A DNA stretch of 42,732 bases from Aliivibrio_A kagoshimensis (GCF_050337105.1 NZ_JAKJSQ010000036.1:1-42732); one strand, 5' to 3'. Shown: positions 16,862 through 25,971, counted from the stretch's first letter. Program-made: numbers and translations. Notes: a model not told the origin generated them from the letters alone.

Positions 16862-17647
16862 TTATTTTGCTCCAAAACCATAGTGCTCAAAGACACTTTT
16901 TGCTGGTGCACTAAGCAAATATTGATAGAAATCTTGAGTGGCCTTATTGGGCGTTTTACTCACCATTGCCAATGGGTATTCAATGAGTTTGTGGCTGCTA
17001 GCAGGGAAGACACCGACGACTTTTACGTTGGGGGCAACGCGAGCATCTGTCGCATAAACAACCCCTAATGAGGCTTCGGCACGTTCAACCAATACCAATG
17101 CGCCACGTGCGTTGTTAGCACGGGCAAGTAGGGGATCTGCCGTTTTCCATAGGTGCAGTGTTTGTAAGGCCTGTTTAGCATAAAAGCCAACAGGAACATG
17201 ATCCGGGTCGCCTACTGCAAGTCGGCTGTCCCCTACTGTTGACAAAATGTCCCACGCGCCATTGATATCAATCGTATTGATATCACTCTTTTTAGGGGCA
17301 ATTAACACCAGGCTATTTTTTAATAATGTAATGCGACTGCGTCCATTAACGGCACTTTTTTGCTCAACAAAATCCATCCACTTCTGATTGGCAGAGAGAT
17401 AGAGGTCAGCTGGGGCCCCTTGGCCAATTTGGCGAGCTAAGGCTGACGAGGAAGCAAACGAAAAGAGAACCTTTACATCTTGGTTTTGCTGTTCATAGCG
17501 TTGACCAATTTCATTTAACGCATTGGTCAGTGATGAAGCGGCAAATACTGTCACTTTTTCCGCCGCCAAACTGGGAAGGGAGGCTAAACAACTCATAAGA
17601 AAAACAGCGACTCGACGTCGGCTAATCGCTTGAAGGGAGAAGATCAT
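16862..17647 (-). CDS. modA: ModA, periplasmic molybdate-binding protein
   Basis: 261 residues. A signal peptide occupies about residues 1-28 (basic SRRR, hydrophobic core, SLA-A cleavage region). The mature protein begins with VTVFAASSLTNALNEIG, the oxyanion-binding start of ModA, and continues with FSFASSSALARQIGQGAPADLYLSA and YPLAMVSKTPN. It delivers molybdate or tungstate to ModBC. The ATG at 17647 lies 24 bases from the ModE-type palindrome. Confidence 0.95.
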   Translation of the reverse strand: MIFSLQAISRRRVAVFLMSCLASLPSLAAEKVTVFAASSLTNALNEIGQRYEQQNQDVKVLFSFASSSALARQIGQGAPADLYLSANQKWMDFVEQKSAVNGRSRITLLKNSLVLIAPKKSDINTIDINGAWDILSTVGDSRLAVGDPDHVPVGFYAKQALQTLHLWKTADPLLARANNARGALVLVERAEASLGVVYATDARVAPNVKVVGVFPASSHKLIEYPLAMVSKTPNKATQDFYQYLLSAPAKSVFEHYGFGAK

Positions 17648-17671
17648 GATTACTGCCTGTTAATTATTCTG

Positions 17672-17707
17672 ATTCGATATATACCAAAGTATATATCGAA
17701 TATTCAA
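17672..17707 (-). promoter_or_regulatory. ModE box in the modA promoter
   Basis: A perfect inverted repeat with 13-base arms, ATTCGATATATAC (17672-17684) and GTATATATCGAAT (17689-17701), and a CAAA centre. This matches the known ModE operator style (TATATA cores in an inverted repeat). On the minus strand a -35 TTGAAT abuts it (17702-17707), and a TATATA at 17678-17683 could serve as -10, so molybdate-bound ModE would block modABC. Confidence 0.85.
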
Positions 17708-17790
17708 GTGCATCATCTCCAATTGTTGAACTCAGGGGTGTTTTATATTCAAAATAGGCTTAACTGCATGATAAAGAACACAGATTGAGG

Positions 17791-17819
17791 TTGGTATTTT
17801 TTGTGCGGAAGGGGATAAT
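17791..17819 (+). promoter_or_regulatory. Predicted modE promoter
   Basis: -35 TTGGTA (17791-17796), 17-base spacer, -10 GATAAT (17814-17819), 36 bases before the modE ATG. It lies about 90 bases from the ModE box, so modE itself may not be under that operator. Confidence 0.55.
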
Positions 17820-17855
17820 AAAAAGACATAACCCCCATGATATTTTGGATGAAAA

Positions 17856-18641
17856 ATGGATTTAAACGCCTTACTTACCCTGTCACAAGGAAAAAAACAG
17901 TTTGCTAATCCAAGGCGAATTGCTTTGCTTGAACAGATCGCGGTAACGGGGTCGATCAGTCAAGGGGCTAAGCTAGCAGGTATCAGTTATAAAGCGGCGT
18001 GGGATGCGGTAAATGACATGAATAATGCGTTGTCTCTTCCTGTTGTTCAGAGTGAAAAAGGGGGCAAAGGAGGCGGCGGCGCGACATTAACGGAGTTTGG
18101 TGAGCGTCTTTTAAAGGTCTACTCCATAACCGCACAAGTTCAAGAGATGGCGTTAGAAGCACTGCTTGATGATTCGATCGCCATGAACAGCCTGTTGGAT
18201 GTTATGGCGCATTTCTCTCTAACAACCAGCGCTAGAAATCAGTTAACGGGACAGATCAGTGCCATTGAGTCTCACGGACTTAATGATCACATCACGGTGG
18301 TGTTAGCGAGCGGTCAAAAGGTAGAGACGTTAGTGACTCATGCCAGCGCTCAAAAGCTGCAACTGGCACTCAATAACTCCATTTTACTGCTGTTTAAAGC
18401 CCCTGTAGTGAGCATTACTCATTCGCCGCCAACCGGAGAAGTGCACAATTGTCTAAACGGTGAGCTGCTCACCATGAAAGAGTTGGGTGAGAACGTTGAG
18501 TTAGTATTGGATATCGGCGGTAATGATAAAGTACATTCGGTCATGGCCATTACACAACTGACTACAATACCATTGGAGTTAGGACAGACTTATTATGGTT
18601 GCTTCGAGTTTAATCAAGTGATCATTGCCAGCATGAGGTGA
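17856..18641 (+). CDS. modE: ModE, molybdate-responsive regulator
   Basis: 261 residues. An N-terminal winged helix covers about 1-110 (RIALLEQIAVTGSISQGAKLAGISYKAAWDAV, then the glycine-rich EKGGKGGGGATLTEFGERLL). Two Mop molybdate-binding domains follow (TSARNQLTGQISAIE at about 128-190 and SPPTGEVHNCLNGEL at about 195-260). It represses modABC when molybdate is plentiful. Divergent from modA across the ModE box. Confidence 0.95.
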   Translation: MDLNALLTLSQGKKQFANPRRIALLEQIAVTGSISQGAKLAGISYKAAWDAVNDMNNALSLPVVQSEKGGKGGGGATLTEFGERLLKVYSITAQVQEMALEALLDDSIAMNSLLDVMAHFSLTTSARNQLTGQISAIESHGLNDHITVVLASGQKVETLVTHASAQKLQLALNNSILLLFKAPVVSITHSPPTGEVHNCLNGELLTMKELGENVELVLDIGGNDKVHSVMAITQLTTIPLELGQTYYGCFEFNQVIIASMR

Positions 18642-18649
18642 AGGTAACC

Positions 18650-18702
18650 TTGACAAACCTTGATCATCAAATTAAATTACTATCAAGTATTTTGATTATC
18701 AA
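18650..18702 (+). promoter_or_regulatory. dmeF-marR promoter with two TTGATnATCAA palindromes
   Basis: A consensus -35 TTGACA (18650-18655), 17-base spacer and -10 TAAATT (18673-18678) start 8 bases after the modE stop. Palindrome TTGATCATCAA (18660-18670) fills the spacer; TTGATTATCAA (18692-18702) lies just past the predicted start point. Their centres are 32 bases apart, about three helix turns. ATCAA/TTGAT arms also flank a 5-base centre at 18682-18696. This looks like an operator for the MarR protein encoded downstream, but binding is inference. Confidence 0.68.
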
Positions 18703-18707
18703 ACAAG

Positions 18708-19619
18708 TTGGCTAGATTGAAATTTTCTACTGAACACCATCACAACTATTCAGATCATCATCACAGTGGCGAAAAACGCACTTTTTACGTTCTTTTACTG
18801 ACAATTACCGCGATGATTGCAGAGATTGTATCGGGGACAATTTTTGGTTCAATGGCATTATTAGCCGATGGTTGGCATATGGGTACTCATGCCGCGGCCT
18901 TTTGTATCGCGTTGTTCTCATATCGTTATGCAAGAAAACATGCTGATAACGATAGATTTTCTTTTGGAACAGGTAAAGTCAGTGTATTAGGTGGTTACAC
19001 CAGTGCGATTGCACTTGGCATTGTCGCTCTGGCAATGATCGTCGAATCCGTTCACCGACTGTTTAACCCTCAAGCTATTCAGTTTAATGAGGCGATTCTT
19101 GTTGCTGTTATTGGGCTTATCGTAAATGTAGTGAGCATGTTTTTACTTCGAGATAATCATCATCACGGACATGACCATGATCACCACCATCACGATCATA
19201 ATCTAAAGGCGGCTTATTTGCATGTGCTGGCAGATACACTCACGTCGTTGTTGGCTATTATTGCGCTTATTTTCGGGAAATATTATGGCTGGAATTGGTT
19301 AGATGCGTTAATGGGAATTGTGGGTGCCATTGTTATTTCAAAATGGACAATAGGTTTGATCAAACAGACCAGCCCCATTTTGCTGGATGAAAATATTGAT
19401 GAAGCGTATCGTCAATCAATTAAAGATGAACTTGCCCCTTTTGCGAGCGTGAAGGATATGCATATGTGGAAAGTGAGTGGCAATCACTACTCTGCGGCGA
19501 TTACTATTGAGTCAAATAGTGATAAATCGGTGGCTGAATACAAACAATTATTGGCAAAATTTGATAATATTTACCACCTGACCCTCGAAGTTCATGAACT
19601 AAATCTATGCGAAACTTAG
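18708..19619 (+). CDS. dmeF: DmeF-like cation diffusion facilitator (Co/Ni efflux)
   Basis: About 303 residues with six predicted helices and a cytoplasmic C-terminal domain. Metal-site motifs include LLADGWHMGTHAAAF in helix 2 and HVLADTLTS in helix 5. A histidine-rich loop (DNHHHGHDHDHHHHDHN) lies near residues 145-162, and the N-terminus is also His-rich. This pattern matches DmeF, which exports cobalt and nickel. The start is odd: no ATG precedes helix 1, and the first Met (near residue 36) would delete most of it. TTG at 18708 or 18717 is the likely start, with no clear Shine-Dalgarno and a predicted leader of only 20-30 bases. Co-transcribed with the overlapping marR gene. Confidence 0.85.
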   Translation: MARLKFSTEHHHNYSDHHHSGEKRTFYVLLLTITAMIAEIVSGTIFGSMALLADGWHMGTHAAAFCIALFSYRYARKHADNDRFSFGTGKVSVLGGYTSAIALGIVALAMIVESVHRLFNPQAIQFNEAILVAVIGLIVNVVSMFLLRDNHHHGHDHDHHHHDHNLKAAYLHVLADTLTSLLAIIALIFGKYYGWNWLDALMGIVGAIVISKWTIGLIKQTSPILLDENIDEAYRQSIKDELAPFASVKDMHMWKVSGNHYSAAITIESNSDKSVAEYKQLLAKFDNIYHLTLEVHELNLCET

Positions 19620-20023
19620 AAAAGCTCAATCAAACACTGACAGAATTTTACGACAAAATGTCCTCTTGGGAGCAATCTGTTGTTAAAGAGACCGGTTACT
19701 CGTTGGCTCAAATACACACCATAGAAGTGCTGGGTATACATGGTGATTTACGAATGAAAGAGCTGGCAACAAAGCTCGGTATCACCACCGGAACATTAAC
19801 TGTTCAGATTGAAAAATTGGTCAATGCCCATTTAATAGTGCGCTGTGCTCATCCAACCGACAGGCGCGCTATTGTGGTTACATTGACCGAGGAAGGCAAA
19901 GTGATCCACCGATTACACAATCAACTCCACCTTGACTTAGTCAATGACCTACTTCGACATGTTGATGCTGACCAAGCGAAGGTGTTGTTAGAGTGTCTTG
20001 AAAAAATGAACCAAGAGTTCTAA
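19607..20023 (+). CDS. MarR-family regulator coupled to dmeF
   Basis: 138 residues with the winged-helix core LRMKELATKLGITTGTLTVQIEKLVNAHLI and the wing HPTDRRAIVVTLT. The ATG lies inside the end of dmeF (13-base overlap), so the two are one transcript. There are single cysteines in RCAHPT and LLECLE, and histidines in IHRLHNQLHLD that could bind metal; this is speculation. The likely role is control of the dmeF promoter through the TTGATnATCAA palindromes. Known DmeF partners are usually RcnR-like DmeR proteins, so a MarR partner is unusual. Confidence 0.87.
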   Translation: MRNLEKLNQTLTEFYDKMSSWEQSVVKETGYSLAQIHTIEVLGIHGDLRMKELATKLGITTGTLTVQIEKLVNAHLIVRCAHPTDRRAIVVTLTEEGKVIHRLHNQLHLDLVNDLLRHVDADQAKVLLECLEKMNQEF

Positions 20024-20048
20024 GGTTGTCAAACAGAGCAATTCAACT

Positions 20049-20933
20049 TTAGTCAGCCTGTTTTCTTAAGAGTAGGCCGTTTTTTGGCACCCAGATAATC
20101 ATCAATATCCCCAATAAAAATAGGCCACATGAGTAGATTTGTGCGGTTGATAACGTTTCGTTGTAAACCCAATAACCACTGAGTAATCCAAAAATGGGAA
20201 CCAACAAGCTAAGTGGTGCAACGGTGCTAAAAGGGTATTTCAATAACATGCGGTTCCATACCCAGTAACCGAATAGGGTTGTCGGGTAGGCTTGAAACAT
20301 AACTGCGAGTGTAATGTCCCAGTTCCAGACTTCATAGGCCTGATGTAACACCTCGGTGCCGTGTAGAGCGACCGCCAGTAAAACTAAAGGGATAGGTGCA
20401 AATAGCATTCCCCAGATGTTAAACGCAAACGCCTGTTTGACCTTAGACGCTTTGACAATCATCCCGATGGTTGTCCATGACACAGCAGCAATCATAATTA
20501 ACACTAATCCGAACACCGTGACGTTGCCATTGGTGGTGAGAATAGAAATAACTAAGCCAAATAGCGCAGCCCCGCAACCCACTATTTTGGTTGTACTTAA
20601 TCTATCTTTGTAAATGACAATACCAACCACAATGCCGAACAATACATTCGTTTGTAATAACACAGATGACATGCCGGAAGTAACGCCAGCGGTGACTGAC
20701 CAAGAGGCCATTCCCCAAACTCCCACCCCAAAGATAACGCCATAACCGATCAAGTAACGCCACGCGACATCGGGTTTGCGAATAAAAAATATTAACGGTA
20801 TTACCGCTAAGGTAAAACGAGCTGCTGTCATGATCAGCGGATTTATCTCACTGGCGCCGAGTTTAATCATGACAAAATTGAACCCCCAAATCAGCATGAC
20901 TAATGCGGTGATTGCAAAATCCTTTCTATTCAT
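20049..20933 (-). CDS. EamA/DMT-family exporter
   Basis: 294 residues with ten predicted helices in two repeats (LIWGFNFVMIKLGASEINPL at the start; WNRMLLKYPFSTVAPLSLLVPIFGLLSG in the second half). It resembles the E. coli EamA/YdeD cysteine and O-acetylserine exporter in these blocks, but the substrate is not certain. AAGGA lies before the ATG at 20933. Divergent from a MocR-type regulator that probably controls it. Confidence 0.87.
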   Translation of the reverse strand: MNRKDFAITALVMLIWGFNFVMIKLGASEINPLIMTAARFTLAVIPLIFFIRKPDVAWRYLIGYGVIFGVGVWGMASWSVTAGVTSGMSSVLLQTNVLFGIVVGIVIYKDRLSTTKIVGCGAALFGLVISILTTNGNVTVFGLVLIMIAAVSWTTIGMIVKASKVKQAFAFNIWGMLFAPIPLVLLAVALHGTEVLHQAYEVWNWDITLAVMFQAYPTTLFGYWVWNRMLLKYPFSTVAPLSLLVPIFGLLSGYWVYNETLSTAQIYSCGLFLLGILMIIWVPKNGLLLRKQAD

Positions 20934-20984
20934 GGTGACTTCCTTATCGTGCGTTTTATCGTATTAGTGTGAGGACAGTGTCGC

Positions 20985-21013
20985 TTGAGATGGAAAAGCA
21001 ATACAGATACAAT
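20985..21013 (+). promoter_or_regulatory. mocR-type gene promoter
   Basis: -35 TTGAGA (20985-20990), 17-base spacer, -10 TACAAT (21008-21013), followed 33 bases later by the ATG with AGGTGG before it. TACAG/TACAGT repeats at 21002-21006 and near 21033-21037 could be sites for the regulator. Confidence 0.65.
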
Positions 21014-21046
21014 TATTAAAATAAAAAACAGTACAGTAGGTGGGTA

Positions 21047-22429
21047 ATGGCGCGTTATAAAGTGTTAGCGGATAAGTTTGTTAGTGATATTCAAAGCGGA
21101 AAACTGATTCAAGGAAGCAAAATTCCCTCGCTAAGGCAGCTGGCTAAGCAGCATGCGGTTAGTGTGTCTACCGCGGTAAGTTGCTATCAAGAGTTAGAGT
21201 CTATGGGGTGGATCTCTGCCCGGCCGCAAGCGGGTTTTTATGTATCGACTCAGAACTTGTCACATCAGCGGCCTCAATGGAGTCAATTTACAAGCAGGGT
21301 CTCTCAACTAGCTCGTCCGCTTTATAATGCTCCAGTATATTCTGGTCCGTTGGGGGTATCCAAAGCCGCCTTAAATGAAGAGGTGTGTTCAGAGTTAGAG
21401 AAGTGCTTTCGTCGTTCAATGAAACGAATGGGAGACGCTGTGACTCGTTATCCTGCTTACCAAGGTGAACCCTTTCTGCTCAATGCCCTGTCTGAACATT
21501 TTACCAAGCAGGGTTTCCCAATTGCTTCAGACGACATGGTGATTACTCATGGCTGTATCTCTGCTGTTAAGTCAGCATTAGAGGTGTGCACCAAACCGGG
21601 AGATGCCGTAGCCATTAGCTCCCCTTGTTTTAATGGCTTGATTGAATTGTTATCACAAATGTCATTGAATATTGTCGAGATCCCGTCATTAAATGATGGA
21701 ATAGACCTCGATCAACTGGAACATCATCTTCGTCAAGGGAGTATTCAAGCAGGCCTTTTTTGTACCAGTCACATGAACCCACAAGGGATCACGATGTCGG
21801 TGAAACAGAAACAGCGTCTGGCTCAATTGGCTTCACAATACCAAACACCCATCATTGAAGACGATGTCTACATTGAGCTTTCGCACAGTAATGATTTCCC
21901 ACTACCCGCTAAGTATTATGATCGAGATGGTTATATTATCTGGTGCGGCTCTATCTCAAAGACCATTTCAGCAGGATATCGTTTGGGATGGTGTCTACCG
22001 GGCCGATACCAACAAGGTTATTTAGCACGCTTTGCCGCTGGCAGTTTTGGGGTGGCGACTGTCGTGCAGCTAGCCATTGCAGACTTTATTGATAGTGGTT
22101 TATATGGCAAATATCTACGCAAAAAACGCTTTGAACTGCTGGAGTATAAACGAGACTATCTCACTTTTCTTGATCGACATTTACCCAGAAATGTTCGGGT
22201 GAGTAGCCCTCTTGGTGGATTGGTATTGTGGCTACAAATACCGAATTTAAATGCTGCCGCTTTTGAAGCGGCAACAAAGAGCCAGCAACTCGATATTCGT
22301 CCTGGGGAGCTGTTTAGTTCACTGCCTCTGTATCAAGATTGTGTTCGAATTAATATCGGACACCCACTGAATGAAGAGAGTGAACGAGAAATGACAAAAT
22401 TAGTCACTTTAATTAAAGCGTGTTGTTAG
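21047..22429 (+). CDS. MocR/GntR-family regulator with aminotransferase-like domain
   Basis: 460 residues. An N-terminal GntR winged helix (IPSLRQLAKQHAVSVSTAVSCYQELESMGWI) is joined to a fold-type I PLP domain from about residue 100. The PLP lysine is in WCGSISKTISAGYRLGW near residue 305, with the Asp and Tyr region PIIEDDVYIEL. MocR proteins use PLP or amino acid ligands to switch transcription. Divergent from an EamA exporter, its likely target. Its 3' end overlaps the convergent surface-protein gene by 17 bases. Confidence 0.9.
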   Translation: MARYKVLADKFVSDIQSGKLIQGSKIPSLRQLAKQHAVSVSTAVSCYQELESMGWISARPQAGFYVSTQNLSHQRPQWSQFTSRVSQLARPLYNAPVYSGPLGVSKAALNEEVCSELEKCFRRSMKRMGDAVTRYPAYQGEPFLLNALSEHFTKQGFPIASDDMVITHGCISAVKSALEVCTKPGDAVAISSPCFNGLIELLSQMSLNIVEIPSLNDGIDLDQLEHHLRQGSIQAGLFCTSHMNPQGITMSVKQKQRLAQLASQYQTPIIEDDVYIELSHSNDFPLPAKYYDRDGYIIWCGSISKTISAGYRLGWCLPGRYQQGYLARFAAGSFGVATVVQLAIADFIDSGLYGKYLRKKRFELLEYKRDYLTFLDRHLPRNVRVSSPLGGLVLWLQIPNLNAAAFEAATKSQQLDIRPGELFSSLPLYQDCVRINIGHPLNEESEREMTKLVTLIKACC

Positions 22430-25400
22430 CCTCTAATTGAGTAATGACGATGACACGTCGATTCGCTTGTCGCCCCTCTTCTGAGTCATTGGAAGCGATA
22501 GGTTGACTCTCACCAAAACTCTCTACTTTGAATTCGATATAAGTGGAATCAAATGCATGACTTAGCAGTGCTTGCACTTCTTGGGCTCGTTGTTGAGATA
22601 AGAGATTATTATCCATTTTAGCGCCCACTGAATCAGTATGACCGGCAATGTAGATGGTTCCGTTGACTTGATGCGGTAGCTCTGCCACAAACTTCTGAAT
22701 GTGGTCTTTCTGAGCTTCACTGAGTGTATATATGGCGTTATCAAAGTTAACAACGAGTGTCGTTGGTTTCAATGGGGTCACCGGTTTTTCAACTTTAACT
22801 GGAATCTGAACCTTCACTTTTTCGGCTTCAGTGATTGCCGTGGAGGTTGTGATGTTCATGACGTAACTCTCTACTGGTTCCATGGCTGATTGACCAAAGT
22901 AGTGATTCAGCGAAACGCCATAAAACTGAGCGTCGATGTCATAGACTTCAGCTCCAACCCTAAGCTGCCAAGTAGAGTTGATATCCCACTGTACCCCAGC
23001 TCCTGCGATAGTTTGAAAGGAGTGGTTTTGCTCGACTTCTTGATTGGAGTCTGTATCCAAAAAGCCAATACCGAGTTGGGCATAGAGATTCCAAGGGGCG
23101 GTATGCTCGAAGAAAATATGACCCAGTGAGAGATTCATACTATGATAAGGAACATCCAGTGTATGTGAGATCATTGGGTTGTGATTAGAAAGCTCAGCGC
23201 TACCCAGATTGACGTAATTCACCTCGGCGTACCACTGCGAGTCAAACTGATAACCTACTTGAAGCTTATAAGCGCTATCACTCTCTTTGGTTACATACCA
23301 AGAGGTCTCTTTTTTATCTGGATGAACATAAGATACTCCGAGCCCAATGCCTGCATACCAGCACCCGGGGAGTAGGTCTTCACTGTTATAGACTTCGCAC
23401 GAGGCTTGGGTAGCGGGGCTAATTATCAAGGTGCATGAGATAGCGATCAACAGCAACTGTCGTGGGACACTGAAATTGGTACAACGTGACCATAATGTAG
23501 CGAATAGTGCTATCAAGCTGAATATATTCAACGAACCTGCCCCATTGACTCCTGTTTCTACTGTTGTTGCTGCCTGCAACCTGTCATTGATGCCATCATT
23601 ATTAAAATCACCATTTTCCTGGCTATCAAGATAACCATCGTTGTCGGAGTCGATGTCTATGTGATCAGGCATACCATCACTGTCGGTATCAAAAGTGCCC
23701 TCGATTAGATCGGGTATTCCGTCGTTATCACTATCTGAGTCTAAGAAGTTGGGAATGCCATCTTCGTCAAAATCGTTGCCAATATTGATACGGATAACAC
23801 TATTGGCAGATGAATGAATCCCATCGTTCACAAAAAACTCAAACTGATCGGTGCCAATATAGTCGGTGTTAGGGGTATAGGTTAGACGGTTTCCAACTAA
23901 CGCAGAGAGAGTGCCAAAGCCAGGTAGGTTAGCAAGGGTGTAAGTTAACGGGTGGTTGTCACCATCATTGGCGAGTAATTCAATCTCGAAGGTGACGTTT
24001 TCAGGAGTATTTTTTGTCAGGTCATTGGCTGTTGGTCGTTGGTTCTCTAGGATCTTAACGGAAATTGCCTGTTGAGATGATTTACCGTCGCCATCAGTGA
24101 CAATCACCACGATATTATAGGTGTTATCAGTGCCCTGGTCGGTTGGGTTTTGGTAGTCTGTCGTTGCTATAAACTGAAGAATATTGCCTGGTTCAATAGA
24201 GAAATCATCACTGTCCGCCCCACCTAAAGTGAAGGTATACGGAGCGGTTCCTGTATTGTCAACTAACTCAAAATCAGTGGCTTCATTGCCTCCTTCCATT
24301 ACCTGTACGGACTTTGTATTGCCTCCAACCCATTCAGGTGTCCCTGTATGTTGAACTTCGGAAATCAAGGTGTAGCGCAAACTGTTGCCGTATACATAAG
24401 TATCGATGTAGGTGTTATTACCCATGCCGCTATTGGTGAAATCTCCCCAAGTATGCCTATGGGATCCCGTTGCAGCTAAAGAGGTGATGGTCGAAGGCGA
24501 CAGCTTCGATTCAAAGCCTAATTGAGATTTGTCATCCCAATAGATGTGTGTACCTTCAAATGTATGCTCATTGGTCGCTTGCATGATGGTTAAGCCGTTA
24601 TCAACGCCACCACCGCTGGTTTCTGCATCTCGTGCCACAAAATGATATTCACCGACTCGCAGTTCAACTTGAGAACCATACTCCCCTTGGGGTAGCGAGT
24701 TACCTGAAGAGTCCTTACCTGTCCAGAGCTGGGTCACTTCGACATTTTTTGTCATTGTTCCAATAAGTACCGTATCGTTATCGCCATAGATGCCGTCACT
24801 GTTGGTATCGACAATCACGGCGTAGGTACCGGTTACATTAGGGGTAAAAATAAATGCTCCCTTTTCACTAAGATCGGGATTAAAAAAATCAGCATCTTCT
24901 GACTCATTAGAGAATATCGGCTCTTTTCCCGGTTCAAAGTTGGGTATCTGAATCGGGGCGGGCTTAGGGTTCGCCGCTTTTGGGTATGAGAGGTAGACTG
25001 GGTATCGAGCGATGGGATCTGTTGTGCTGCCTTCAGAGATACTCATACCAGAATGGGGAGCATTCAGTCCGATGTGATTAGCTGAAATATCATAACCGTA
25101 ACCAGAGAAGTCATTTAACATTAGCGCCCATACATAATGAGTATCTGTAAAACCGCCATCTGTAAGGACATAAAGAGTCGTTGAGGTTGCTTCTGATTGA
25201 CTCGCACTATAGGTCCAGTTTTGCCAAGTGTATGAAAAGACCTGACCAGTACTTTCACTAGGTGTAATGAGATCCGTTGGGCCGTCTGTGGCTGATAGGT
25301 CCCAAAGTTTATGTCGAACTTCGTTATCATACGATACGCCGTTTTCATCAGAATCCATATTAATCATATAGACACCTGACTCGCCAGCAGGAACTTGATA

Positions 25401-25733
25401 TTGAAGAGAGCTGGCTGCGAGAGTTCCTGTCATGGGGTCACTGCATGACATTGTAGGTAGAGCAGAGGTAAGGGTCACTTTTAGTTCATGAGCTTGAAAT
25501 TTTCCTTCACCATTTACTACCGTATTATAAACGCCAATGGTGGTGGATTTATTGTTGACGTTGCAAATATTAAATTGAATCCACTTCCCTTCAGTGGCGT
25601 GTATAAATAGTGAAGTAGTGGGCTTTAGAGGTTGGGTACGTCCTGAAGGAGAGATACCCCATTGGAAAGATCCTTCAGCCCAAGTCACCATTGATGCCAT
25701 CAAGCAAAAAATAGTGATGAATATCCTTTTCAT
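22413..25733 (-). CDS. Large exported protein: adhesin-like region joined to OmpA-family outer-membrane protein
   Basis: 1106 residues. Residues 1-19 form a signal peptide (MKRIFITIFCLMASMVTWA). A long extracellular-type region follows, with a cadherin-like domain near 480-560 (TYNIVVIVTDGDGKSS), an Ig-like tandem repeat near 565-650 (PNTDYIGTDQFEFFVNDG) and calcium-binding thrombospondin type 3 repeats at 650-720 (DEDGIPNFLDSDSDNDG). Residues 731-750 (GAGSLNIFSL plus a hydrophobic stretch and Arg) look like a GlyGly-CTERM sorting tail. A second signal-like segment occupies 758-777, ending in a likely cleavage site (ATQA-S). Then come an eight-strand OmpA-like barrel (about 785-930) and a peptidoglycan-binding OmpA domain (about 990-1100; HTDSVGAKMDNNLLSQQRA). 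It looks like two exported proteins in one frame. Function is probably cell-surface adhesion or structure. Confidence 0.85.
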   Translation of the reverse strand: MKRIFITIFCLMASMVTWAEGSFQWGISPSGRTQPLKPTTSLFIHATEGKWIQFNICNVNNKSTTIGVYNTVVNGEGKFQAHELKVTLTSALPTMSCSDPMTGTLAASSLQYQVPAGESGVYMINMDSDENGVSYDNEVRHKLWDLSATDGPTDLITPSESTGQVFSYTWQNWTYSASQSEATSTTLYVLTDGGFTDTHYVWALMLNDFSGYGYDISANHIGLNAPHSGMSISEGSTTDPIARYPVYLSYPKAANPKPAPIQIPNFEPGKEPIFSNESEDADFFNPDLSEKGAFIFTPNVTGTYAVIVDTNSDGIYGDNDTVLIGTMTKNVEVTQLWTGKDSSGNSLPQGEYGSQVELRVGEYHFVARDAETSGGGVDNGLTIMQATNEHTFEGTHIYWDDKSQLGFESKLSPSTITSLAATGSHRHTWGDFTNSGMGNNTYIDTYVYGNSLRYTLISEVQHTGTPEWVGGNTKSVQVMEGGNEATDFELVDNTGTAPYTFTLGGADSDDFSIEPGNILQFIATTDYQNPTDQGTDNTYNIVVIVTDGDGKSSQQAISVKILENQRPTANDLTKNTPENVTFEIELLANDGDNHPLTYTLANLPGFGTLSALVGNRLTYTPNTDYIGTDQFEFFVNDGIHSSANSVIRINIGNDFDEDGIPNFLDSDSDNDGIPDLIEGTFDTDSDGMPDHIDIDSDNDGYLDSQENGDFNNDGINDRLQAATTVETGVNGAGSLNIFSLIALFATLWSRCTNFSVPRQLLLIAISCTLIISPATQASCEVYNSEDLLPGCWYAGIGLGVSYVHPDKKETSWYVTKESDSAYKLQVGYQFDSQWYAEVNYVNLGSAELSNHNPMISHTLDVPYHSMNLSLGHIFFEHTAPWNLYAQLGIGFLDTDSNQEVEQNHSFQTIAGAGVQWDINSTWQLRVGAEVYDIDAQFYGVSLNHYFGQSAMEPVESYVMNITTSTAITEAEKVKVQIPVKVEKPVTPLKPTTLVVNFDNAIYTLSEAQKDHIQKFVAELPHQVNGTIYIAGHTDSVGAKMDNNLLSQQRAQEVQALLSHAFDSTYIEFKVESFGESQPIASNDSEEGRQANRRVIVITQLEANNTL

Positions 25734-25971
25734 ACCACAACTCCATCAACTTTGAATATTTCACCCTCATAAAGTAAAAGGCTGTGAAATAAGCTGCATA
25801 TTTCTAAATCATAAACAATACTATTATTCATGGGTTTAGGTATAGGTATTGATGGTAATTATGAGAACTGAACGTGGATATTAAGTTGTTGATATATTTG
25901 TCATTTAATGTATTTTTAATGATGTTAATGCGGGGTTTACCTGCATCTGAGTTTAATAAAGAGATACTCCG

